Shown: positions 47,303 to 58,500 of the stretch, piece by piece
Layout of the letters: every line of letters begins with the position of its first letter
How positions within the stretch are numbered: the first letter of the stretch is position 1
DNA from: Sarcocystis neurona
Taxonomy: Eukaryota; Apicomplexa; Conoidasida; Eucoccidiorida; Sarcocystidae
NCBI GenBank assembly: GCA_000727475.1
Contig: KL647289.1
Location: 564,120 to 628,119, forward strand
Direction of reading: 5' to 3'
Length of the DNA: 64,000 bases
The notes under the pieces: model-generated
Databases searched by the model: none
The model's input: only the letters and a program-made list of their open reading frames with translations
What the model was told of the DNA's origin: nothing
Position numbers and translations under genes: made by a program

Positions 47303-47918
47303 GTTGTACGCACTTGGCACGTTTGTATTCTACACGCGTTTGGGCACGTATCTCTGCGCGCAGGTATGTACATGACGAGCCTCTCACGTGCTGTTATGGA
47401 GGGTGACATGCCTTCCTCTGCCCCGTGCCGCATATTGGTCTCCGTATATATTAAATATGCAAGTACGTCTAGTCTAATACAGTGAATCCACACGTGTGTA
47501 TCCGTTCCATACCCCTACTGCGTAGACCTCTAGAGGTGCAGAAGTGATGGGTTGTCTGCTGTCAAACATACGCACAATCAAGTGTCTACTCCAGGTTTTC
47601 ACGTACGGGGGCAAGATAGAGCCCTGACACTCAAACTCCGTAGAAATAAGCAAGCGCACATTGCTGTCGAGCAATCCACCGCTGAGCTTTCGAACACAAG
47701 GCACGGCAACATGCCGTTCCACATACCTGTACATGTGCGTAGCTGCGTTACGTGCGAAGCTGACACGTCCGCAGATTTACACATGTACACAAGAGTATGC
47801 GTGTCTCTTCTTAGTGACCTAGGCACACACACGTGCTGCAGCTGCCTTCAGAAAATACATACCTTTCCGTAGTGACCTAGGCACACACACGTGCAGCAGT
47901 TGCATTTCTGCATTCCAG

Positions 47919-48370
47919 GATTCGAACAAGCAGTGCCGCTTCAGCCGGAAGCAGATACATGCAACGTGTTGCTCCTCCAGTGGGCGACTCTCACTCTATG
48001 CCGTCTCTCGTCAGCACAGGTCGCTGTGTCAGTAGCTTTTCAGCAGTATACCAAGTATGCAGAATTGATTCAGAGGGAGCTGCGTGAAGAAGTGACACTG
48101 TTACACTTCTTCATCAAGTTGTCAACCACATCCGTGCAAACCTATAAAAAATTATCAAAACAAAATTCTGCTCTTCGAGGTCTTGCGCCGCTGCCTGTAC
48201 ACTGGGTACGGCAACTCCAAGTTGTCGAACGTCGCCCATCTCTACGCAGCTGCATTTCCTCCTTGCATCCTTCGCCTGTGGTAGACATCGTAACGCAAAT
48301 GTTCGGCGGTCAACGCGTCCTCTCAGATGCTTTCTGTAGCTTCGTTGGCCTCTGGACAATACATGACTAA
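47919..48370 (+). other. Candidate exon or ORF, unknown protein
   Basis: An open frame of about 150 codons begins after a plausible acceptor (CTGCATTCCAG) and ends at TAA, without an early ATG. The peptide looks like ordinary folded protein: YAELIQRELREEVTLLHFF, LAPLPVHWVRQL, VVDIVTQMFGG. No homopolymers are present. I could not assign a family. If real, upstream exons would be needed. Confidence 0.25.
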
Positions 48371-51300
48371 ATGCATACATAAATATATATATATATATAT
48401 ATTCACTTCTTCACATGCACTTATACACGTACGTGTACGCATGTATGCGTACATAAACATACACACACACTTGTGTATATACACATAAATGTCATCTTGT
48501 ATATACATAATGATTTAGACGACACGTGTACGTCTACGCACACGCATGAAAACCATACCAGCACCCTTGTCGGTGCTCAAATACATTGTGTAACACCTTC
48601 TCGTGTAGCACCGAGCCAATCCGCCGTGTCGTTTCAGCCGAAATAACAAACGAACACACAAACGCTCCCGGTACTGCGACTGCCACGTCAGTGACACAGG
48701 TGCCAGCGCCTGTGCATCTCCTGGTGTTCATGTCGCTTTTTGTAGCATCTTTTGCTGGTGCTGTGCTGCTGCCACGGGCACCAACTCCGGCGCTACAGTT
48801 TCCCAGTTATGATTGTCCTATTTGTGTTCCTGCTGCTGCAGGTGTTCCTGCTGCTGCAGGTGTTCCCGCTGCTGCGGCTGCTTCTGGGATTGCTGCTGTC
48901 GCTGCTGGTGTCCAACCATTCCAGCTTTCTTGCAGTTTGCAGCTGGAAAAGACCGGTTGCCTCCACCAGCAGCTGGCCGTAAATACGCAGCTGAAGATTC
49001 TCGTGCGTGGTTGGTCTCTTTGACATGCTTGCTTTTTCAAACACTGCCGCAGATACACTAAGCGTATGTGGTTGTATATCTCTGCACCTTTCTACGAGAA
49101 AACGAGCACATTTGTGCATGCGAGCCAATATGCTCTTTTCTTCTTTCATCGCCTAACGAGGCGTATTGATGCCAACAGGCGCGTGTATGGTTATCGTTCA
49201 ATCGCTGTCTTCACTTTCGGTAATCCGGTGCACTTATTCTATTTCTTATGCCGGGTATTCCACGCCCTTCTTCAACCTTTCCTCCCTTCCCCTTCAGGAA
49301 CAGTATCTCCGTCTGACCTGCATAGGCTCCAGACTTCCTAGGTCTGGCTTCTCATTGTCATGCTCCTACTTCCCTCTGTATTACTGTTGTCGGGGAGCGG
49401 CTGTCAGCGGGCCGCTGGTCTTGGTTGTTGTGGCTGTTGCCGTGGTGCTGCTGCTGGCGGTGTCCTGCTGCCGTGGCGGCCTGTGAACGGCTGCGGCTGA
49501 GACTACCGTCGCCGCAGCAGTAATGCGAGGACTCCGCATCTCATCTGGTGCTGGTACCTTTCGACGACTCAACGCTGCATCGGCCGGCACCTTCTCCCTT
49601 CGTGGGCATTGACCTGTCTACTGGTAGTGCCTTTGCCCTGCGTGATGCCGAGCGCCAGGGCACCTCTCACAGCAGGCTTCGCAGCCCCCTCCTCCTTCGT
49701 CTTCACAGTCTCTCAGCAGCTGCTAGTGCCGCTGCAGTGGCGGTGGGGTCTACATTCGTAACAGGAGCTACAAAAGATCGCCTCGCGCCCAGCCGATGCA
49801 CGTTCCTCAAAAACAGGTCAACGGGAGGCAACGGAGCCTCACCTCTGTGGCCCTGCGTGGCACACGGCAGCCGCCCTCTGGCGGAACTGTCACTTCCTTC
49901 ATTGAAAAATCTCTGACATGTATAGCGCAAGAGTGCGAAGGGAGTGACCACTCTGCTTATGAAAAGGGCGGCAGCTGCGCTGCCGCTGCTAAGAGAGAAA
50001 CGTGAGCCTGGGAGAAGAGGGTGGAAGAGGAGGCAGGAAACTGCAGCAGAAGCTCTCACTTCCGCAGCACCAGCAGCCGCAGCAGTTACGGGAACCTGAG
50101 TAGTAGCAGCAGGAGCAGCGGCAGTCGACCCGCGCGTGTGCGTCCGTCGTTTCTTCACGTCAGCCGCAGAACGGCTGAGGGGGACGGCTGCGCTGGACAC
50201 GCGAGGAGAAACGCGCCGTTGAGTAACGAAGCAGGTCGCCAGAGAGCCGTTGAAAACAGGCTAGTGCTGCAACAGCAGCACAGGACCCAACCGCGGCACG
50301 GGTCTGCTCTCCGCACGAGCAGCAGCAGGAGGCAATAGCAACAGAAGTAAGAGGCCCGCGGCCAAAGTTCACGTCCAGCAGCAGCGCAACAGCAGTAGCA
50401 GACTTAGCACAGTTCAACTTGCTAGTAGTCCCGGGACAGGATAGCACCAGCTTTGAGTTTCTTCTGCAGCAGCGCACATATGCACCTGCAGACACACGCT
50501 TACACACAGTCACTAATTTATCGCCAGAGCTACCAGTCACCTGAATATATATATATATAGAGTATACAGGTAGAAGACACAGACGCATATGCATTCATCT
50601 AGGCTGTCGTGACAGCCTGGGCGTCTGGAGGTTCTTTGTATATATACATAATGATAATGTGACCTTTCACAGACTGACGTCGTCCTTCAGTCTCGTCTTC
50701 TCCATAATCTATTCACTCCCAAGCGCTTATACACGTCGAGATAAGTATTTTCACACAAGCTGGCTCTCGAGTGAGCATAGCGTCTCTACGCAAGCATATG
50801 AACAGCCTGCGGGTGCCCGCGTCCGCGCGCCGGTTTGTATGCTCGTAGGCGTTGTAACATGTGTGTCTCCTTGGCCATCAGTATGTAATGGCCGCAGCAC
50901 ATACTTCTTCATGTACACTCGCAGCAGCAACAGGATGATGCACATACTTCTACTCCTCGTATTTTTGTATCTGCGTCTCGCAGATCGCACCGCAGCAGCG
51001 ACAGCCGCATAAGCCACAAGAGAGGCGGCAAAGCGGCTTGTCCTTACTGCAGTTCATCGCAGATAATCACATCCCATACCGTAGTTGCCGGGCGACTCTA
51101 TCTTTCTCTAAAAAAACACACTTTGTTTGCCGCATCCTTAAATAAATATATACATACGGATATGCGTATATATCTTAGGACAGAATTTTACGCGCACGGG
51201 CAGAAGAACCCTTCGTGTGACTGGCAACACAACTGTATACATACAATCGTATAGGCCTCTTACACATACATAAATACACTCCTACTACCACGTCTGTGCC

Positions 51301-51500
51301 GCCGCAGAAACATATCTGTACACACATATACAGACACTTCCCTCAAGTATATACACGCACACACGTGTGTATCCGACGTGTGTTTCATGGCGCAGCAGTA
51401 ATCTATATAAGTATATATACATATACATATATATATATATATATATTCACACACACACACACGCACACCCCCATACACAGAGCCACACACACACACACAC
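48371..51500. other. Spacer with short ORFs only
   Basis: A short microsatellite (48380-48510) is followed by mixed sequence with mild GCTGCTG and GCAGCAG patches. A + strand ORF from ATG at 48730 to 49023 (97 aa) begins with a signal-peptide-like stretch (MSLFVASFAGAVLLPRA) and an Ala/Val/Pro repeat. It is too short and repetitive to call a gene. Minus-strand ORFs at 49703-50200 and 50160-50594 have no recognised motif. Confidence 0.35.
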
Positions 51501-52162
51501 ACACACACGTTCTTTTCTCCTACAGTGTACACGTATGGGCATACGTCTACCATTTGTTCAGGACCTGAGCCTCTCTGTCTCTCCGCCTGTTTGTGCGTCT
51601 CCATTTGTCTCTCTCTGTGTTTTTTGTATGCAGTGCGAGACGAGGCTGCGGGGCTATGTGCCTCAGCCGCAGGATATATTCTCCGTCATCAGACGGGGCT
51701 TCTGCAGGCAGCAATAGCGCTGTGGCTGCTTCTGCTTCACAGAGTTTGCAGCCGCTTGCAGAACTCGTAGGAGTAGTCTTAGCAATGGTGGCAGCAGTAG
51801 TAGTAGAAGTCGTAGGATGAGGAGTAACAGTGCTAGCGGTCGTCCCGCTACGCATCCTCGCGCCATCCCAGCAGCTGCTGGGCAGCAAAAGAAGCAGCAG
51901 CAGTAGCAGGTGCTGCTCAGCAGTTCGGCAGTTTTGTTTTTCCTGTGAAGGGCAACAGGCTGTTCAGCAGCAGCAGCAGCAGCCCGCTACGTGTTTCCAG
52001 CGCACAGCTGTGCGGCAGCTCCTCTCACACCCCGCGCAGCAGCAGCAGCAGGAGGGAACAGCAGCACCACCGCATGCGCGACAGCAGCAGCAGCAGCAGC
52101 AACAAACAGCAGCAGCAGCAGCAGACAGCAGCAGCAGCACAGAGAAGGAGTAGTAGCAGCAG

Positions 52163-52210
<48 letters not shown>

Positions 52211-52546
52211 TTGAAAAAACAGCGGCCGTGCGCCGCATTGCTCTTTTCTCTCTGGTACATCAACGCAACAAGGGGGCAGCATGCAACGCTGCTGCTATGG
52301 CGGGGGCGTCTTTCTTTTCAGCGGAAATAGATTTCAAGGAACTCTCTATTTTTGCTGCGCGCTTCCCCGGTGGTATTTGCTGCTGCCACCTGATGAACAC
52401 CTGACCGCCCGCCGTCGACGGCACGTGCTGCAACATGCGTCTGCGACGCCAGCGCTGCAGCAGGAAAATCCCCGGGGCAGCAGGACTTCCTTTTCTTTGA
52501 AGAACTTGTAACACACGTGAGCAGCAGATATGCCGCTGCAGCAGCA
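51501..52546. other. CAG-rich region upstream of the SET/PHD gene
   Basis: Pyrimidine-rich sequence turns into CAG repeats (51890-52140) and a CA dinucleotide run. A well-placed ATG near 52297 (CTATGGCGGGG) opens a 35-codon frame (MAGASFFSAEIDFKEL) ending in TGA, which could be a first exon or an upstream ORF; this is unproven. Confidence 0.35.
52166..52209. repeat. CA dinucleotide microsatellite, 22 units
   Basis: Uninterrupted 44-bp CA run directly after a CAG-rich block. Thr/His and Val/Cys repeat ORFs through it are artefacts. Confidence 0.97.
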
Positions 52547-55500
52547 ATGAAGCAGCAGCGATTCGCCTGCCACCCATGCCTGCCCATCCACCGGTCGGCC
52601 TATGGCACGTCCTTGCTGCAGCATGCCGTCGAGGCCACGCCCAGCAGCAGGAGCAGCCGCCAGAGCAGGAGCAGTGGCCACAGCAGCGCCAGCAGAAGAA
52701 CAAGGAGAAGCAACAGCAGCCGCACGGGCAGCAGCAGGAGGAGGAGCAGCAGATGCAGCAGCCGCAGCAACAGCGATAGCGGCAGCTGCAGCGACAAACG
52801 GGGCAGGAGCAGCAGCAATACGGAGAAGGAAAGCGCGAGCCTGAAAAGCAGCAGCAGCCCCGGCACTAGCGGGAGTGCTGGCCCCAGGAACACCAGCAGC
52901 AGCAGCAGCAGAAAGAACAGCAACTGCAGCAGCAGTCGCAGCTGCAGCGGCGACATTACCGCCACCGACGGCAGCAGCACCGGCAGGAGCAGCAACACGG
53001 GCAGCGGCAGCGCCAGCAGCGGCAGCATCAGCAGCGGCAACACCAGCAGCGGCAGCACCAGCAGCGGCATCACCAGCAGCGGCAACATCAGCAGCAACAG
53101 GAGCAGCAAAACCAGCAACAACACCAGCAGCGGCAGCAGCAGCGGCAGCAGCAGCGGCAGCAGCAGCGGCAGCAGCAGCGGCAGCAGCAGCGGGAGCGTT
53201 GCACAACATGCGGAGACATGCGTAGGCAGAAGTCTTCGTTTTCACCCGAAGAGTCGTGCGGCAGCCGGGCAGCCGTCATTTCCTGATCCTCGCGATGCTG
53301 CTGCTGCTATCGCTGCTCGAGAGAATCTTGGCGTGATTGCTACTAACAGAAGCGCACCAGGGCGAGTCAGCTGCAGCGAGACGGTTGCAGCTGCTGTTCG
53401 CATGCAGCAGCAGCAGCAGCAACGAACGCAGCTGCTCCGCGCGTCCAGCACTGCTAATGCTGCCGCTTGTGCAACCTCTGCTTCAGCAGCAGCAGCAAGA
53501 AGCGCTTCAAACCCCAGCAGCAGGCGTGCTGCAGCTGCAGCAGGTCTCCCTGCTGCAACGGCTGCCACTCCAGCAGCCGCAGCAGAAGCAGCAGCAGCAG
53601 CCGCAGCAGAAGCAGCAGCACCAGCAGCAGCATGGCCGCGGAAAGCCAGGGCTTTGGGAGAGGCGAGCAGCGCAGAAAAAGGAGGAAGAGAAGCAGCAGC
53701 AGCAGGGGGGGGGAAGGTAACAGCAGCGGTCGTGAGGGAAGAAGTATACGGGAGAGTAGCAGTACCAGGGACGTTGACAGCAACAGCAGCAGCAGCCTGG
53801 GTGACAGCAGCACAAGGAAATATCAACAAGGCGACAGAATCGACTCCTTGGCGGAAGCAGCAGCTGCTTCCTTATCAACGCAGGGAAGCACAACTAGGAG
53901 AAAACGGCGGAGGAGAAGAACAGCCGGAAGAAAGAAAACAGAAAGAAGAGAAAGGATGGGGAAGAGATGAAACTCAGGGTGGAGGTTGCTGCAGGAAAGG
54001 CGAGGGCATGTTGAGAGGCCCAGGTGCTGCTGCTGCTGATGCGGCAAAACTGCGTAGCGCGAGGCTCCCGGGGCTGCCAGCTCCTGGGCAACCAGAGAGC
54101 TTCAGCAGCAGCAGGGAGAGGAGCAGCAGCGGCAGGGAGAGGAGAAGCAGCAGCAGCAGGAAGAGAGGCAGAAGCAGCATCAGGGAGAGAAGCAGAAGCA
54201 GCAGCAGGGAGAGAAGCAGAAGCAGCAGCAGGGAGAGAAGCAGAAGCAGCAGCAGGGATAGAAGCAGAAGCAGCAGGGAGAGAAGCAGCAGTGGCATGAG
54301 GAGAGCTAGTAGCAGCAGCAATAGGAAGAGGAGAAGCAGCACCAGCATCCCGGGGAGGAGAAGCGGCAGTAGGAGCCCGGTGAGGACGGGAAGCAACAAC
54401 AGCAGCGTGGAGAAGAGGAGCGACGGTAGATGTGGGAGCAGCAGGAGCAGCAGCAGTTTTGATACGACGACGAACGCGTGCGGCAGTGCTCTGAGAAAAA
54501 GCAGCAGCAGCACAGGCGATGGGAGTTGCAGCAACAGCAGCAGGAGCGACAGCAGGGAGGAAATGAAGAGCAGCAGCTGTGACAGTGTTACGTTTGTGGA
54601 CAAACAGAGGGAAGCAGAGGAGGAGAGAAGGGAGGAGAAGGAGGGCGAGGGGCAGCAAAATCTGGATATATGCATCGGACCGTTAAGCGGCGTAAAAGAC
54701 TGCGTCTTTCGAATAGTCTCGCTCGAAGAAGTTGCTGCTAGAAGGAAGAAGCAGGTAGCCCTGGTCCAGCAGCTCACGCCGGAAGCGGCTCGGGAGCAGC
54801 AGCGACTCAAGAAGTTGCTGCAGCAGCAGTTCCCCCGAGATAAAAACAGCAAAACGTCTTCATGGGGAGGTTGCGGTTGGGTCAAAACCACCTCCTGCGA
54901 CAGCGCCTCCTCCTCTTCCTCTGCTGAGCAGCCGCGCGCCATCTCTGCAGACTGCTGCAGCAGCAGCGGAAGAAGCAGCGGTGGGAACAGCAACGGTGGC
55001 AGGGGAAGCAGCAGCAGCAACACGGGAAGCAGCAGCAGCGACAAGGGAAGCAGCAGCAGCGGCAAGGGAAGCAGCAGCAGCAACAGGGGAAGCAGCAGCA
55101 GCAGCGGATGCAGCAGGAACACGAGCAACAGGGGATGCAGCAAGAACATCAGCAACAGGGGAAGCAGCAGCAGCGGGAGGAGATTCAGCAGCAGCAGCGG
55201 TGTGAGGGCACAGGGCAGTTTTGGACGGCGAAAGGGCGGCGGGGCCACAGGCGGTGCCCGAGGAGGAGACGCGCATGGCAGAGACGGGCACAGGGAGAAC
55301 GCTGAAGAAGAAGAAGAAGGAGACAGCAGAAGAGTGAGCGGCGGAGTGCGGTCGAAGAGCGACGGGGGATGCAGCAGCGCCGGGCGACAGCAGCACGTGT
55401 GGGGGGAAGGACGGAGACGGGGAGGAGAGAGACGGGAGCCCGCGACGGGAGACGCGGGTAGCAGGCGCAGCGGCGATAAGGCGAGGAGAGGGAGACATCA

Positions 55501-58500
55501 TGTGGGGTGGAGCTGGAAACCTTTTATTTTTTGTCCGTATTTTAAAGAGGAGCAGAGAAATGTCTTTCGATTGCGTCATCCGCGTCTCTACAAATCCCTG
55601 CTGCAATGTCTCCTCCGAGGCCACGTCCACAAACACCTGCAAGTACGTGTCTCCCTGCCGCTGCTGCTGCTGCTCCGACTTATCACGCGGAGAGTCGAAA
55701 GCAGCGTCGAGAAAAACCGAGGAGCCATGGCAGTTCCCACCTCGAGGTGCAAAGGAGCAGCAGCAGCAACGGCAGCAGGAACAGCAGCAGCAGCAACGGC
55801 AGCAGCAACGGCAGGAGGAGCAGTAGCAGCAGTCGCAGGAGCAGCAGCAACAGCAGCAAAAGCAGCAGCAAGGGCAGCAACAGGCATGCTCGGTACACAT
55901 GGCGCCGAGAAATTACGTGTTTCCTCTTTACCCCTCTCTCTCTACATGTACATAAATAATATGTCAATGTCTACATGCACACGCATGCGTGTATATGAAG
56001 AATGAAGGCATTCTTCTCTCAACAACCCGTGGGCACATACATCCTCTCACGCGCGCACACACAGATACATACGTATATATATACATATATATATATAGTT
56101 ATATACAAATATATATATATATACATATATGTATATATTACATATACATATATATATATTATCATATAGAGTTGTATAGATACGAATGTAGGGAATGAGA
56201 GGAATAAGGAGATCACGTAGCTGCTGCGACGTCTTGTCGCCCGTGGGGGGTGCGCTGCTGCTGTTGTTGCAACTGCAGGAGCCTCGGCAAGTGCTGCAGC
56301 AGGTGCAGGACTCGTAGGTGGCTGTCTTTCTCTCCTTTTCCTTGCAGTTTCTTTTTGGCACCCCCTCCTTGCTTCTTCTTCCTTCACTCTGTCCTCTCGC
56401 TCTCCCTCGACCTGCTGCCGCTGCTGCTCCGATCTCTCTACCCCGTGCGTCTTCCTTTTCTTCTTGCCGCTGCTTGTTCTTCCTCTTGCTGCTGTGACTT
56501 CTCTTCTTGCTGCTGCTGTTTGCTCTTGCTGCTGCGTCCGCTTCCCCTTCTTCTTGCTGCTGCTGCTGTGGCTTGTCTTCTTGCTGCCGGTGTTTGCTCT
56601 TGCTGCTGCGTCCGCTTTCCCTTCTTGCTGCTGCTGCTGTGGCGTGTCTTCTTGCTGCCGGTGTTTGCTCTTGCTGCTGGGACCGCTTTCCCTTCTTCTT
56701 GCTGCTGCTGCTGTGGCTTGGCTTCTTTTTCTTGCTGCTGCTGCATTTTTTTTGCTGCTGCGTCTGCTTCTCCATCTTCCTCTTGTTGCTGCTTCTGCCA
56801 GCTGCTGTGTGTGTGTATGTGTGTGTGTGTATGCTGCTGTCGTACTCTTCTCCGTATTCTGTTCCTTCCCCTTTTCTGCTGCGGCTCTCTGTTCTCCTCT
56901 GCACCTCCGACGCCGTCTCCTGCTGCCGCCTCGCGTCCTCCGCGTGTGGTGGCGTTTCTCCTTGTGGCCTCGCCTTTTCGTTGCCTTCCCTCCGCCGCCG
57001 ATTTACTGCTGCTGCTGCTTTCTCTGCTGCTGCAGGTGGTCGAGCTGCTCGACTTTCGGCACCCCGTGAGGCTGGTGACGCCGGCGTCGGACGCCGCGTT
57101 TTCTGTCCGCTACGTCGGGCCGGCTGTCTCTGCAGAACAGCGCGACCGTCTCATTTTTGGCGAATACACGGGGATCGTCAGCAGCAGCGCATGCAACAGC
57201 GGTATCATCACGCGTGACTCTCAGTATTGCTTCCAGCTGAAGTTCCACCCTGAGGCCTTTCGCTTTCCTCTTCTTGTTCGCTACGACGCGGCCTCGCCCA
57301 CGCCTGAGGACAGAATACATGAAAAGGAAAAGCGAAGAGGGGAAGACGAGGGAGAAACAGCAAAAGAAAAGAGAGAAGAAACGGCGACGGAGAGGACGGT
57401 AGAGAGGGGGCTGGAGGGGGGGTTGGGGAAGCCGATGGAGACGGTGATGTGGTGCCGGGAAAGTGGGAGGAGAAGAGGACCAAGGAGAAGCAACAGCAGC
57501 AGCGGGAGAGGGAGGAGCAGCAGCGACGATGGCAGCCAACGAAGCAGCAAATACGGGAAGAGCGACAACAGCAGCACCAGCAGCTACCACAGTACTGGCA
57601 ACATTGCTGCTGCCCTGCGGAACAGCAAAGGTGTGCAGCTGCTGGATAAGCAGCAGAGCTGCGGCGCAGGAAGAGGTACGATAAGCAGCAGAGAGGCAAC
57701 GCAGCGTTATCGAAGCAGCAGCTGCGGAAGTAGCAGCAGCACAAGCACCAGGGTGCGCAGAAGCAGCAGCAGCAGCGGTGATGGGAAGGACCGAGTGGCA
57801 GCAGGTCGTAGAAAAAAGAGAAGCAGCAGCACTTGCACAGCGCCGGGATGAAGCGCAGCAGCAGCAACAGCAGCACGTCACGAGAGATAGCAACGAGGCG
57901 GCAGCTCGCACACAGCCACGTGAGCATCAGCAGCTGCTGCTGCTGTTCAGAAACGCGCTGCAGTTGCTGATTATCATGGCAATAGCGGCGATACTGCAGC
58001 ACCTGCAGCAGCCGTTTTGTTGTAGCAGCAGCTGTATCTCAGCGACAGGAGAACAGCAGCCGCAGCAATGTAGCAGCAGCAGCAGCAGCGCCGTGGGCAG
58101 AGCCGCAGCACCCGCAGTTCGGCGCAGCAGCAGCAACGGCGTTGTCGGAGCAGCAGCAGCAGCATCGTCTCCGCAGCAGCAGCATCACCGCAACAGCAGC
58201 AGCGTTACAGCAGCAGCTGTGTCGCAGCAGCTGATCTGCAGCAGCAGCAGGTCTGTAGCAGTAGCAGCAGTTCCGCAGCAGCAGCAGGTCTGTAACAGCA
58301 GCAGCAACTCTGTAGCAGCAGCAGCAACTCTGTAGCAGCAGCAGCAACTCTGTAGCAGCAGCAGGTCTGTAGCAGCAGCAGATCTGTAGCAGCAGCAGAT
58401 CTGTAGCAGCAGCAGATCTGTAGCAGCAGCAGATCTGTAGCAGCAGCAGATCTGTAGCAGCAGGTGCGTGGCAGCAGATCTGTAGCAGCAGGTGTGTAGC

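Larger units (their letters stand above)
42101..48370. other. Repeat-poor island with local duplications
   Basis: About 6 kb of balanced composition, nearly free of CAG and TATATG repeats, unlike both flanks. It carries several diverged local duplications (near 43731/43821, 44851/44999, 46474/47031) and a few ORFs without recognisable domains, listed separately. I looked for polymerase, integrase and transposase motifs and found none. It resembles older mobile or rearranged DNA, but that is inference. Confidence 0.4.

Noticed and set aside
47915..47935. GATTCGAAC resembling a tRNA T-loop
   Set aside because: The flanking bases do not pair as a T-stem and no anticodon or acceptor arm could be folded around it.
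42101..48370. Retrotransposon or DNA transposon
   Set aside because: No polymerase, protease, integrase or transposase motif and no convincing terminal repeats; only local duplications.
53974..55248. 424-codon Leu/Pro-rich minus-strand ORF
   Set aside because: Poly-Leu from CTG on the reverse of CAG repeats; coding strands here use CAG, GCA and AGC, not CTG runs.
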